DNA of 64,000 nt, from the NCBI RefSeq assembly GCF_002954775.1, contig NZ_PJME01000008.1, positions 124,001 through 188,000 of the forward strand. Direction: 5' to 3'. The translations under genes were made by a program, and so were the position numbers. The notes below the pieces were generated by a model, which was not told the origin of the DNA, ran no database searches, and saw only the letters and a program-made list of their open reading frames with translations. Positions 51,201-59,236 of the stretch are shown piece by piece. This stretch comes from Streptomyces geranii. GTDB lineage: Bacteria; Actinomycetota; Actinomycetes; Streptomycetales; Streptomycetaceae. Every line of letters begins with the position of its first letter. The stretch's first letter is position 1.

Positions 51201-52490
51201 CCCGTCCCGGTCGTGGACGCGGCTCCGGCCGCGCCCACCGGGCTCACCGCGACCGGCGCCGCCGGGAAGATCGACCTCGCCTGGACCGCGCCCGCCGACG
51301 CCGACCTGGCCGGTTACCGGGTCTACCGGTCCACCTCCGCCGGGGTCACCGCGACCGCCGGCAACCTGGTGGCGACGGGCGTCACCGCCGCCTCGTACAG
51401 CGACACCTCGGCCGCCTTCGGGACGACGTACCACTACGCGGTCCTCGCCGTGGACGCCGCCGGACAGGTCTCCGGGCTCTCCGGCGAGGTCAGCGGCTCC
51501 GAACTGCCCGTCGGCACCGACGTGGTGGTCGCGGTGGACGGCAGCGGCGACTACACCACCGTCTCGGCGGCCGTCGCCGCCACGACCTCCAGCGGTACGG
51601 CGGCCAACCCGTTCGTCATCGCGGTCCGGCCCGGTACCTACCGGGAGACGGTCACGCTGAAGAACAAGCCGTATGTGCAGATCGTAGGTACGAGCGGTGA
51701 TGCCTCCGACGCGACGGTCGTCTACGACAACGCCTCCGGGACGGTGATCCCGGGCGGTACCGCCACCTACGGCACCACCGGCAGCGCCACCTTCACCAAC
51801 CAGAGCAACAACACGCGCTTCGAGAACCTGACCATCTCGAACGACTTCGACGAGGCCGCGCACGCCGACCTCATGGCCGCCTTCACCGGCCAGGCGGTCG
51901 CGCTGATGGCGCAGGGCGACCGGCAGGTCTACGACAACGTCCGGCTGCTCGGCAACCAGGACACCCTGTACACCAAGCAGGTCAACGCGGGCAGCGTGCT
52001 GAGCCGGCAGTACTTCACCGACTCGTACATCGAGGGCGACGTCGACTTCATCTGCGGCCACGGCACGACGGTGATCGACGACTCCACCATCAAGGTGCTG
52101 ACCTCCCGGACCAGCACGCCGATCCTGTCCGCGCCGCAGACCAACTCGGCGGCTGCGTACGGCTTCCTGATCGCCGACAGCAGCATCGTGACGGACGGCG
52201 TCAACAACAGCGCGAAGCTCAGCCTCGGGCGGCCCTGGAGCGCGAGCGGCCAGCAGGTCATCCGCAACACCTCGCTGCCCGCGCAGGTGTTGAGCGCGCC
52301 CTACCAGAACTGGAACAGCTCCCAGACCTGGCAGGCGGCCCGCTTCGCCGAGTACCTCAACACGGGCGCGGGCGCCGACAACACGGGCACCAACACCAAC
52401 CGCCCGCAGCTGACGGCCGCGAACGAGGGTACGTACACGGTCGCCGCGTATCTGACCGGCTCGGACGGGTGGGCTCCGCAGGGCAGTTGA
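48264..52490 (+). CDS. Secreted modular pectinesterase: PA14-like, six FnIII and two pectin methylesterase domains
   Basis: 1408 residues with a signal peptide (1-42, cleavage near AQAAVS). Order: PA14-like carbohydrate-binding domain (about 45-175), four FnIII domains (182-565), pectinesterase 1 (572-885), two FnIII domains (888-1082), pectinesterase 2 (1086-1408). Domain 1 has LGNQDTVYI, GDTDWLFGAG and YLGRPW; domain 2 has LGNQDTLYT, GDVDFICGHG and SLGRPW, so both keep the catalytic Asp pair and Arg, but the usual DFIFG is altered in each. It de-esterifies plant pectin outside the cell. A terminator follows at 52516. About twice the size of simple bacterial enzymes. Confidence 0.93.
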   Translation: MQLPDRAVAVSRKRVQAIAVSLATAVTVGGLVVFPAVSAQAAVSCAAGSWTEQFFANAKLSGAAKKTVCDSGISENWGSGRPAVSGLANDNFSVRWTQVRDFGGGGPFTLTAASQDGVRIYVDGKKILDGWKDVTRTQTKSVAHTFSKGRHTLRVDYFAGRGAANVSVKVTPAATDKVKPNAPVGVKATYAYPVAKLTWSKGPEADLVGYRVYRSTSSNVPLTPANLISGSKAVTATSYSDKPAATGARYYYRLVAVDKSGNVSGGSGVVNVTSKDVTAPAAAPNNVTVTSSGDGNKTAWTKPTTDTVKYRVYRATSATGTGSARLTETAAISFTDTSAAEKTTYYYAVSALDTVGNESARSAWVSGTRPDTTAPATPGTVTATGVIGAVELSWAANSDDTTAYEVWSATSAGGTYGKLATVASPSHSYSDIAAVAGATTYYKVYAVDAAGNVSAASVASGTALAAPDTTAPDAPTGLGVTGGDLEADLSWSASASGDTASYRVYRSTSPDVALTGADLIASGVTGTSYTDTTGLADGTTYHYAVTAVDGSGNESATGATGSAKTLYFAADLVVGKGGYATLQAALNAAPAGATTDVTILVKPGTYTGAVTVPVGKTHLVVVGGTGDASDTVLTESHGVTDTDSTWTTETSATFFANSDDLTVKNLTIANGYTEVAANNNNQAVALRTTGDRQVYDNVRLLGNQDTVYIRESGKRVLIRNSYLEGDTDWLFGAGTAVFQNDEIHYTDSRGKNGGSITAASTKASSAHGFLITGSDITLASGVTSYYLGRPWPQYTSDTAPQVIVRDTGIPKAPTSAWKDWNATYTWKNARYAEYDNTGAGVDNSGTNANRPQLTDIQARQNTAARFLKGADNWDPTGTLAQEDFAAPAAATGLSATVDGDDIDLTWTAPADSDVAGYQVFRSANGAAATLISGDGLLAATAFTDSTAVQGTAYTYTVVTTDTSGNVSDASGSATATVPVPVPVVDAAPAAPTGLTATGAAGKIDLAWTAPADADLAGYRVYRSTSAGVTATAGNLVATGVTAASYSDTSAAFGTTYHYAVLAVDAAGQVSGLSGEVSGSELPVGTDVVVAVDGSGDYTTVSAAVAATTSSGTAANPFVIAVRPGTYRETVTLKNKPYVQIVGTSGDASDATVVYDNASGTVIPGGTATYGTTGSATFTNQSNNTRFENLTISNDFDEAAHADLMAAFTGQAVALMAQGDRQVYDNVRLLGNQDTLYTKQVNAGSVLSRQYFTDSYIEGDVDFICGHGTTVIDDSTIKVLTSRTSTPILSAPQTNSAAAYGFLIADSSIVTDGVNNSAKLSLGRPWSASGQQVIRNTSLPAQVLSAPYQNWNSSQTWQAARFAEYLNTGAGADNTGTNTNRPQLTAANEGTYTVAAYLTGSDGWAPQGS

Positions 52491-52515
52491 TCCGCCCGCC
52501 CCGCACGAGTACGCA

Positions 52516-52553
52516 GGCGCAGGGCCCCATCGTTCGCGGTGGGGCCCTGCGCC
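52516..52553 (+). terminator. Terminator after the pectinesterase gene
   Basis: A perfect 14-bp stem (GGCGCAGGGCCCCA at 52516-52529, TGGGGCCCTGCGCC at 52540-52553) with a 10-nt loop, followed by GTTGTCC. Confidence 0.85.
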
Positions 52554-52589
52554 GTTGTCCGGCTTGCCCGTTCGGGTCAGGATGACGGT

Positions 52590-53270
52590 GTGACGATCTT
52601 GCCGCCGGCCGTCCTGCGCGCACTGGACCGCTTCCACGCCGCCCGCCCCTGGGACCACAACGCCCACTACCACCCGTGGCTCGTACGGCAGTTGCCCAGG
52701 CGGTACGGCCCCGCCCTGGACGTCGGCTGCGGCAGCGGCGACCTGGCGCGGCTGCTGGCCGGGCGGAGTACGTCGGCGGTGCTCGGCATCGACTCGGACC
52801 CCGCGATCATCGACCGGGCCCGCCAACTCACCGCCCCGGCAGCCCAGGCCGCCTCGGTCACCTTCGTCGCCGTGGACGCGATGACCGGCGTTCCCGACGG
52901 CCCGTACGACGTCGTCACCTGCGTCGCCGCCGTCCACCATCTTCCGTACGCCGACGCCCTAGCCCTCTTCCGGCGGCTGCTGGCGCCCGGCGGGACGCTG
53001 GTCGTGGTCGGGCTGGCCCGGGCGGAGGGTCCCGTCGACCGGCTGCTGGGGGCGGTGGCCGTGCCGGCGAACGTCGTCATGGCCTGGCTGAAGAACCGGG
53101 GGCGACGGGCGGCCGTGCGACCCGTCGCCATGACCGCGCGGACGCGGGCGGCGGAGATGGGGTACGGCGAGGTGGTGCGGGAGGCCCGGCGGGTGCTGCC
53201 GGGGTGCCGGGTGCGGCGGCGGCTCTTCTGGCGTTACACGCTGGTGTGGCGGAAGCCGGAGGGGAGTTGA
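52590..53270 (+). CDS. Class I SAM-dependent methyltransferase
   Basis: 226 residues, GTG at 52590 behind an AGGA site. SAM-binding motif I is ALDVGCGSGDLARLL, the acidic residue after strand 2 is in GIDSDPAIIDRA, motif post-I is FVAVDAMTG and motif IV region is YDVVTCVAAVHHLPY. It closely resembles ubiquinone/menaquinone-type methyltransferases of the UbiE superfamily. Small-molecule substrate unknown. Confidence 0.88.
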   Translation: MTILPPAVLRALDRFHAARPWDHNAHYHPWLVRQLPRRYGPALDVGCGSGDLARLLAGRSTSAVLGIDSDPAIIDRARQLTAPAAQAASVTFVAVDAMTGVPDGPYDVVTCVAAVHHLPYADALALFRRLLAPGGTLVVVGLARAEGPVDRLLGAVAVPANVVMAWLKNRGRRAAVRPVAMTARTRAAEMGYGEVVREARRVLPGCRVRRRLFWRYTLVWRKPEGS

Positions 53271-53421
53271 CGTCTCGCCCGCCCCCTCCTGTGCCACCGT
53301 TGGGGACCGACCCGGCGACCGACCCGGCGGCCGATCCGGCAATAGACCTTCGTATCCGATTCCGCTTCCGATTCCGACGGCGTCGAGGCTCTGCGCCGCT
53401 TTCAGACTGGGGCTGCCTTCC

Positions 53422-55134
53422 ATGAACCTGCGTAGTCATCTCCTCCAGCGGCTGCTGGGGCTCGGCCCTCCGGTGACCCGGGATCTCGTCGTGCGGCGGG
53501 ATCTTCGGGTGCCGATGGGCGATGGCGTCGAGTTGCTGGCGGATCGGTGGGTGGCCCGGGGGCGGGAGGACGACGGGCTGCCGGTCGCGCTGATCCGGAC
53601 GCCGTACGGGCGGCGTGGGATTCAAGGCGGCGGTTCCGTACGGCTGTTGGCCGAACGTGGGTTCCAGGTCGTCGTACAGAGCGCTCGCGGGACCTTCGGC
53701 TCCGGCGGCGACTTCGAACCCTTCCGGCACGAACGGGCCGACGGGCTCTCGACGTTGGAGTGGGTGGTGAAGCAGCCCTGGTGCGCGGGGTCCGTCGTGC
53801 TGGTCGGGGCCAGTTACATGGGGTTCGCCCAGTGGGCCGTCGCCGATTCGCTGCCGCCCGAGGTCAAGGCGATGATCCCGATGGTGACCGAGTCGGCGCT
53901 GACCCTGGAGTTCCTGCGGCCGGACGGCTTCTCGCTGGAGACCCCGTTCGAGTGGGGTGTCATGGTCGCCGGGCAGGAACGCCCCTTCGCGGTGCTGCGC
54001 CAGCTCGCCCAGGCCCCGCGCAACCGGCGTGCCCTCGCCGGACTGCCGCTGGGCGGCGCCGACCTGGCCGCCCTCGGCCACCGCTCCGACTACCTCCAGA
54101 GCATCCTCGCCCACGACACCGACGGCGACCATGACGATCAGCTCGACCACCGGCACCGGGTGACGGGCGTGAGCGTGCCGGTCAGTTCGATCGGGGGCTG
54201 GTACGACATCTTCCTGCCGGGCCAGTTGCGGGACTTCCGCGCGCTGCAGGAGGCGGGGCGGCCGGCGCGGCTGACCGTCGGGCCGTGGGCCCATCTCTCC
54301 CCGCACGGCACCCCGATCCGCGAGGCGGTCGAGTTCGGACTCGCCCACGCGCGCGGGCAGACGCCTCCGGAACGCGCGCCCGTACGGCTGTTCGTCATGG
54401 GCGCCGGTGGAGGAGGGGATGGGCAGGAGCAGCAGCAGGAGCGGCGGCAGGGGCAGGGGTCTGGGAAGGGGCGAGGAAAGGGTGAGTGGCGGGACTTCGA
54501 CTCCTGGCCGCCCGTCGGGTATGCGCCCCGGCGGTTCCATCTCGGCTCCGGCGGTGTGCTCGGCGACGGTGCGCCGGGTGAGGCGGCGGCGCACGACAGC
54601 TACCGGTACGACCCGGCCGAACCCACCCCCGCCGTCGGCGGCGTCCGGATGGGCCGGGGCAGCGGGCGGGTCGCCAACGGGGAGTTGGAGGCGCGGGGCG
54701 ATGTACTGACGTACACGACGGCCGAGTTGACGGAAGACGTTGAGGTCGTCGGGGAGGTCGGGGCGGAGATCTGGTTCAGGTCCAGCCTGGCGTACGCCGA
54801 TGTGTTCGTGCGGGTGTGCGATGTCGACGCGCGCGGAAGGTCGTTCAATGTGTGCGACGGGCTGGTCAGTGTCACCGGTGCCGACGAACTCGCGCCCGTC
54901 CACGTCTCGTTGTGGCCCACCGCCTACCGTTTCCGGCGCGGGCACCGCATCCGGGTGCAGGTGTCCAGCGGGGCGTTCCCGCGCTTCGCGCGCAACACCG
55001 GGACCGGTGAGCCGCATGCCACGGCGACGGTTCTGCTCGCCGCCGACCAGGAGGTCCATCACGGGGGCGGGTGTCCTTCGGCGGTGGTGCTGCCGGTGCG
55101 GGAGCAGTCGTCACCACAACGACCGGTGCTGTAG
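53422..55134 (+). CDS. CocE/NonD-type alpha/beta hydrolase (X-Pro dipeptidyl-peptidase S15 family)
   Basis: 570 residues. The S15 catalytic domain has the nucleophile Ser131 in VGASYMG, the acid in GGWYDIFLPGQ and the His in VGPWAHLSPHGT. The C-terminal jelly-roll domain (TAELTEDVEVVGEVGAEIWF, HVSLWPTAYRFRRGHRIRVQ) is present. A low-complexity insertion of about 30 residues (GGGGDGQEQQQERRQGQG...) separates the two. No signal peptide, so cytoplasmic. It hydrolyses ester or X-Pro amide substrates; which is unknown. It converges on the MarR gene with 7 bases between them. Confidence 0.9.
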   Translation: MNLRSHLLQRLLGLGPPVTRDLVVRRDLRVPMGDGVELLADRWVARGREDDGLPVALIRTPYGRRGIQGGGSVRLLAERGFQVVVQSARGTFGSGGDFEPFRHERADGLSTLEWVVKQPWCAGSVVLVGASYMGFAQWAVADSLPPEVKAMIPMVTESALTLEFLRPDGFSLETPFEWGVMVAGQERPFAVLRQLAQAPRNRRALAGLPLGGADLAALGHRSDYLQSILAHDTDGDHDDQLDHRHRVTGVSVPVSSIGGWYDIFLPGQLRDFRALQEAGRPARLTVGPWAHLSPHGTPIREAVEFGLAHARGQTPPERAPVRLFVMGAGGGGDGQEQQQERRQGQGSGKGRGKGEWRDFDSWPPVGYAPRRFHLGSGGVLGDGAPGEAAAHDSYRYDPAEPTPAVGGVRMGRGSGRVANGELEARGDVLTYTTAELTEDVEVVGEVGAEIWFRSSLAYADVFVRVCDVDARGRSFNVCDGLVSVTGADELAPVHVSLWPTAYRFRRGHRIRVQVSSGAFPRFARNTGTGEPHATATVLLAADQEVHHGGGCPSAVVLPVREQSSPQRPVL

Positions 55135-55141
55135 CGGCCCC

Positions 55142-55672
55142 TTACGTGCCGTCCGTCTCGCGGATCTCGTCCATGTACTCCCGGGCCAGTCGGCCCTGGC
55201 GGGTGAACCAGTCGGCCAGTACGGCGACTTCGGTGGGGGAGTAGTCGGAGAGGAGGGCGGCCAGGCGGGCGTAGTAGGGCTCGTAGAGGGCGCGGACCCG
55301 GGCGACGGCGGCCGGTTGGGCGGCCACCCGGACCCGGCGGCGGTCCTTCGGGTCGGGGCGGCGGGTGATGTAGCCCGCGCGTTCGAGGCGGTTGAGGATG
55401 CCGGTGACGGCGCCGGTGGTGACGTGGGCGCGTTCGGCCAGGTCACCGGCGGTGAGGAGGTCCTTGCCCGCCTCCAGGACGAAGCCGAAGCAGGTGAGGT
55501 CGGTGACGTTCAGTTCCAGGCGCCGGGCCATCTCCTGCTGGCTGAGCAGGTGCGTCGCGATGGTGTGGTCCATCGCCGTGAGCAGCTGGGCGGGGGTCGC
55601 GGGCGGGCGGGGTGAGTCCTGCGATGGGTGGTGCGATCGGCCTTGCGGTGAGTCCTGCGGTGGGCCTTGCAT
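55142..55672 (-). CDS. MarR-family transcriptional regulator
   Basis: 176 residues with a 25-residue Pro/Ser/Gln-rich N-terminal tail. The winged helix is clear: LLTAGDLAERAHVTTGAVTG, ILNRLERAGYITRRPDPKDR with the wing Asp-x-Arg, and RRVRVAAQP. It should regulate its own gene and the divergent HGxxPAAW gene through the shared 86-bp region; repeated CGTGAGAG motifs there are candidate sites. Confidence 0.88.
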   Translation of the reverse strand: MQGPPQDSPQGRSHHPSQDSPRPPATPAQLLTAMDHTIATHLLSQQEMARRLELNVTDLTCFGFVLEAGKDLLTAGDLAERAHVTTGAVTGILNRLERAGYITRRPDPKDRRRVRVAAQPAAVARVRALYEPYYARLAALLSDYSPTEVAVLADWFTRQGRLAREYMDEIRETDGT

Positions 55673-55688
55673 CGAGATTGCCTTAGCT

Positions 55689-55728
55689 CGTGAGAGGTTT
55701 TGGGGCTAAACTGCTTACGACGTGAGAG
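55689..55728. promoter_or_regulatory. Repeated CGTGAGAG motifs in the MarR divergent promoter
   Basis: CGTGAGAG at 55689-55696 and 55721-55728, 32 bp apart, with similar surroundings (TTAGCT and TTACGA before them). They lie between the MarR start and the HGxxPAAW start. The second copy continues into GATTCTCG, forming an imperfect palindrome. Confidence 0.45.
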
Positions 55729-55758
55729 ATTCTCGATTCTACGTGGGGAGACGCGGAC

Positions 55759-56058
55759 GTGAGCGCACACGACGAGGGACACACCGTCGCCGGCTGGACG
55801 GGCACCGCCATCGCGACCGTCGGGTCCTGCGTGCTCGGCCTGGGCATCTGCCTGACCTCGGCCCTCGCGGTGACGGGCGGGACGGCGGTGCTCGTGGTCG
55901 CCCTGCTGGTCACCTGGGTGCTGCACCTCGCCGGGTGGGGGAAGCCGCCGGGTGTGCGGCCGGTGGGCGAGTGGCGGCTGCGGGAGCGGGACCGTGCGGC
56001 GCGGGCCGGGCATCCGGGGTGCGTGGGGTGCCGGTTGGCGGGGCGGGGCCGGGTCTGA
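55759..56058 (+). CDS. HGxxPAAW-type small membrane protein
   Basis: 99 residues, GTG at 55759 after GGGGAG. It opens EGHTVAGWTGT, a variant of the HGxxPAAW signature, followed by two hydrophobic helices (TAIATVGSCVLGLGICLTSAL and TAVLVVALLVTWVLHLAGW) and a basic cytoplasmic tail with a CxxC pair (GCVGC). Family function unknown; it is near-universal in Streptomyces. Confidence 0.75.
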   Translation: MSAHDEGHTVAGWTGTAIATVGSCVLGLGICLTSALAVTGGTAVLVVALLVTWVLHLAGWGKPPGVRPVGEWRLRERDRAARAGHPGCVGCRLAGRGRV

Positions 56059-56125
56059 GCCTCTGACCTGGGCGTTTTCCGGCCCGGGAGGGCGTTGTCA
56101 GTGGCAGCCCGTACTCTCGCAAGGG

Positions 56126-57019
56126 ATGGCACAGGCATGGAGATGCTCGGGGCTGCGATGGTCGGCGGACGGTCCCGTGCTGCGGTGGGACGGTGGGCGC
56201 AAGAGTGCGCTGACGTGGGGGAAGCGGGTGGCCTTCGGGGTCACGGAAGGGGGCGTACGGACATGTGTGGGAGCGCGGGGCAACGCCTGTCCGATGCGGG
56301 TGGCGGTGTCGGGGCGGAGCACGGGGGCGCGGTGCGAGGAGTGCGCGCGGCTGGACCGGGCGCATTCGGTCGCCGCCGACACGATCGCCGACGATCCACG
56401 CCCCTATCACGTATATCTGGCGTGGTTCGGGCCCGGCATGACCAAGGTCGGCATCACCGCGCTGGAGCGGGGCTCGGCGCGGCTGCTTGAGCAGGGCGCC
56501 GTCGCCTTCAGCTGGCTCGGAGCCGGGCCGTTGATGGCCGCCCGGCGTACGGAGGAGTTGCTGCGCGCCGCGCTCGGCGTCCCGGACCGGATTCCGTACG
56601 CCGACAAGCGGGCGGTGCGGGCCGAGCTGCCGGGTACGGCGGCCGAGCGCGCCGCCGAGGTCGAGGAACTGCACGCCCGTGCGGTGGGGTTGACCGCCTG
56701 GCCCGAGTCCCTGGAGCGGGCGCCCTGCCAAGTCGTCGACCACGTAGGCGTGTTCGGGCTGACGGAGGCCGCACCGGCCGTGGGTTCGGTGGGCGAGCTG
56801 GTGGCCGGGGGCGTCGTCGGGGGCGAGCTGGTGGCGGCGGCCGGGCCCGATCTGCATCTCGCCGCCGAGGACGGGCGGGGCGTGGTGGTGCTGGACACCA
56901 GGCTGATGACGGGGTGGGAGCTGGTGCCGGTCGGCAGCGGTGGACTCACGGTTCCTGTGCGGGAGTTCAAGGGGATGAGGTCGAAGGAGGCGGCGGGGGT
57001 GCAGGACGGGCTGTTCTGA
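56126..57019 (+). CDS. DUF2797 family protein
   Basis: 297 residues from the ATG at 56126; an AAGGG abuts the ATG too closely to be a good ribosome site. Cys motifs (RTCVGARGNACP and RCEECARLDRAHS) suggest zinc binding, and YHVYLAWFGPGMTKVGIT with ARLLEQGAVAFSWLGAGPLM is the DUF2797 core, which resembles GIY-YIG nucleases. Function unknown. Confidence 0.8.
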   Translation: MAQAWRCSGLRWSADGPVLRWDGGRKSALTWGKRVAFGVTEGGVRTCVGARGNACPMRVAVSGRSTGARCEECARLDRAHSVAADTIADDPRPYHVYLAWFGPGMTKVGITALERGSARLLEQGAVAFSWLGAGPLMAARRTEELLRAALGVPDRIPYADKRAVRAELPGTAAERAAEVEELHARAVGLTAWPESLERAPCQVVDHVGVFGLTEAAPAVGSVGELVAGGVVGGELVAAAGPDLHLAAEDGRGVVVLDTRLMTGWELVPVGSGGLTVPVREFKGMRSKEAAGVQDGLF

Positions 57020-57076
57020 GCCCTGGTGCCGCAGGGCGAGCGGGTGAGCTGGCGAGCGAGAGGACGGCTGACGACT

Positions 57077-58000
57077 GTGGACGACACGAGGGCAGGCTCA
57101 GAGGACGAGGCCGCCGAGGTCCGGCGGTTCTGGACGCGGCTCGGGCTGCCCGGACTCGTCGACGTGCACACGCACTTCATGCCCGAACGTGTCCTGCGCA
57201 AGGTCTGGGCCTACTTCGACGCCGTCGGAACGGTGGACAACGGCGTCGAGTGGCCCATTACCTACCGGCTGGAGGAGGACGAACGGCTCGCGGTGATCCG
57301 GGAGTTCGGGGTCCGCGCCTTCACCGCCATGCTCTACCCGCACAAGCCGGGCATGGCCCAGTGGCTCAACCGGTGGGCCACCGACTTCGCCGCCCGCACC
57401 CCCGACTGTCTGCACACCTCCACCCTGTTCCCGGAACCGGGCGTCGAGACGTACGTCCGGGAGGCCGTCGAGTCCGGCGCGCGCGTCTTCAAGGCGCACG
57501 TCCAGGTGGGGGCGTACGACCCGGCCGACGAACTCCTCGACCCCGCCTGGGGGTTCCTCGCCGAGACCGGCACCCCCGTGGTGATCCACTGCGGTTCGGG
57601 ACCGGCGCCCGGCAAGCACACCGGGCCCGAGCCGATCGGGCGGGTGCTCGCCAGGCACCCCAGGCTGCGGCTGGTCGTCGCGCACATGGGCCTGCCCGAG
57701 TACGAGGACTTCCTCGGCCTCGCCGAGCGGTACGGGGAGGTGCGGCTGGACACGACGATGGCGTTCACCGACTTCGCGGAGCGGATGGCCGGGTTCCCCC
57801 GGTCCGCGCTCCCCCGGCTTGCCGACCTCGGCGACCGCGTCCTGCTCGGCTCGGACTTTCCGAACATTCCGTATCCGTACGTCCATCAGCTGCACGCCCT
57901 GCAGCGCCTGGACCTCGGCGACGACTGGCTCCGGGCGGTGTGCCACGACAACGGGGCGCGGCTCTTCGGGCTTGGGGGTACGGAGGTGAGGAGGGGCTGA
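57077..58000 (+). CDS. Amidohydrolase family protein (ACMSD-like TIM barrel)
   Basis: About 307 residues from the GTG at 57077; an in-frame GTG at 57026 is possible. Metal-binding motifs: VDVHTHFMPERVL (HxH), FKAHVQVG, VIHCGSG, VVAHMGLPEYEDFL and LLGSDFPNIPYPY with the catalytic Asp. The layout fits amidohydrolase-2 decarboxylases and hydrolases. Substrate unknown. Confidence 0.85.
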   Translation: MDDTRAGSEDEAAEVRRFWTRLGLPGLVDVHTHFMPERVLRKVWAYFDAVGTVDNGVEWPITYRLEEDERLAVIREFGVRAFTAMLYPHKPGMAQWLNRWATDFAARTPDCLHTSTLFPEPGVETYVREAVESGARVFKAHVQVGAYDPADELLDPAWGFLAETGTPVVIHCGSGPAPGKHTGPEPIGRVLARHPRLRLVVAHMGLPEYEDFLGLAERYGEVRLDTTMAFTDFAERMAGFPRSALPRLADLGDRVLLGSDFPNIPYPYVHQLHALQRLDLGDDWLRAVCHDNGARLFGLGGTEVRRG

Positions 58001-58330
58001 CACCGGCATGAGGATGAGGTGAGAACAGCCGGCCGGAAGGGATATATCGGGCACGGTGAAGTGGGGTGCGTAACTTTGAATCGGGTTCGCCCAGGAGACG
58101 CACAGGATGCCCGGCGGGCGTCCCGGGGGCTTCCCGGTGGCTGGCGCGGCTTTCCCGGTTACGGGTGAAGGTGCAGGTGGGGGGCGGTTTCGTCGCCCCC
58201 TGGGGAGGGTGGTCGCCCTGCCCTTCAGGCCTTCTCGGGGGCGGAATTCCCAGGGGTTCCCTGAGAGGCGCCTGTGAGTTTCTCAGGAAAATCACAGGTT
58301 CCAGAAAGCTTGCTCTCAGAGGACACCGAC
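58001..58330 (+). other. Upstream region of the response-regulator gene
   Basis: 330 bases without a gene. The last 70 bases carry an 11-bp-periodic operator-like array (58260-58305) just before the start codon. Confidence 0.6.
58260..58305 (+). promoter_or_regulatory. 11-bp-periodic direct repeats and interleaved palindromes upstream of the response regulator
   Basis: CTGAGAG (58261) and CTGTGAG (58272) repeat at 11 bp, and CAGGAAAATCA then CAGGTTCCAGA (58284, 58295) repeat at 11 bp. The same bases form interleaved inverted repeats CCTGAGA/TCTCAGG and CCTGTGA/TCACAGG, each with a 14-bp spacer. OmpR/PhoB-type regulators bind 11-bp direct repeats, so this is a likely autoregulatory site. Confidence 0.6.
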
Positions 58331-59080
58331 ATGGTTTCCGCTATGACCACGACCTCGCCCCAGGGGCGCACCGAACTGCTGAGGCCGGACGGGAGCCCCG
58401 TCCGAGTGCTTGTGGTGGACGACGAGCTGTCGATCACCGAGCTGCTGTCCATGGCCCTCCGCTACGAAGGCTGGCAGATCCGCAGCGCGGGTGACGGAAC
58501 GGGCGCGGTGCAGACCGCGCGAGAGTTCCGGCCCGACGCCGTCGTACTCGACATGATGCTGCCCGACATGGACGGCCTCACCGTCCTCGGCCGGCTCCGG
58601 CGCGAGCTGCCCGAGGTGCCCGTGCTGTTCCTGACGGCGAAGGACGCCGTCGAGGACCGGATCGCGGGCCTCACCGCGGGCGGCGACGACTACGTCACCA
58701 AGCCCTTCAGCCTCGAAGAGGTCGTGGCACGGCTGCGCGGCCTGATCCGGCGCTCCGGCGCGGCCGACCGCCGCTCCGACTCCGTACTGGTCGTCGGCGA
58801 CCTCACCCTCGACGAGGACAGCCACGAGGTGTCGCGGGCCGGTGAGGGCATCCACCTCACCGCGACCGAGTTCGAGCTGCTGCGCTTCCTGATGCGCAAC
58901 CCGCGCCGTGTGCTCAGCAAGGCCCAGATACTCGACCGCGTGTGGTCGTACGACTTCGGCGGCCAGGCGAACGTCGTCGAGCTGTACATCTCCTACCTGC
59001 GCCGGAAGATCGACGCGGGGCGCGAGCCGATGATCCACACCCGGCGCGGTGCCGGGTATCTGATCAAGCCCGCCGGCTGA
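58331..59080 (+). CDS. OmpR/PhoB-family response regulator
   Basis: 249 residues from the ATG at 58331 with a GAGGA site; a second ATG at 58343 is possible. Receiver: VLVVDDELSITELLSMALRY, phospho-acceptor Asp74 in VVLDMMLPDMDG, Thr in FLTAKD and Lys in YVTKPFSLEE. The C-terminal winged helix ends with VVELYISYLRRKID and HTRRGAGYLIKP. The sensor kinase gene follows after 156 bases. Sequence style resembles the TrcR/TcrA group. Confidence 0.92.
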   Translation: MVSAMTTTSPQGRTELLRPDGSPVRVLVVDDELSITELLSMALRYEGWQIRSAGDGTGAVQTAREFRPDAVVLDMMLPDMDGLTVLGRLRRELPEVPVLFLTAKDAVEDRIAGLTAGGDDYVTKPFSLEEVVARLRGLIRRSGAADRRSDSVLVVGDLTLDEDSHEVSRAGEGIHLTATEFELLRFLMRNPRRVLSKAQILDRVWSYDFGGQANVVELYISYLRRKIDAGREPMIHTRRGAGYLIKPAG

Positions 59081-59236
59081 TCCGGACCTCGGCGTGGGGC
59101 GGGCATGTGTTCGCCCTCATAGTCGCGGGTCGTTCGATTCCCCGGCGTACGGGACGGCGCGCGGACAGAATGTAGGGCGCGTCGATGGTGGTGCCGCTCC
59201 GGAAGAGGTAGTCGAGCCCGGCAGGAGGGCAGCACG

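Noticed and set aside
47922..52940. A 1672-codon minus-strand open frame opposite the pectinesterase gene
   Set aside because: The plus strand has a signal peptide, FnIII and pectinesterase motifs. The antisense frame is Gly/Arg/Val/Asp-rich noise.
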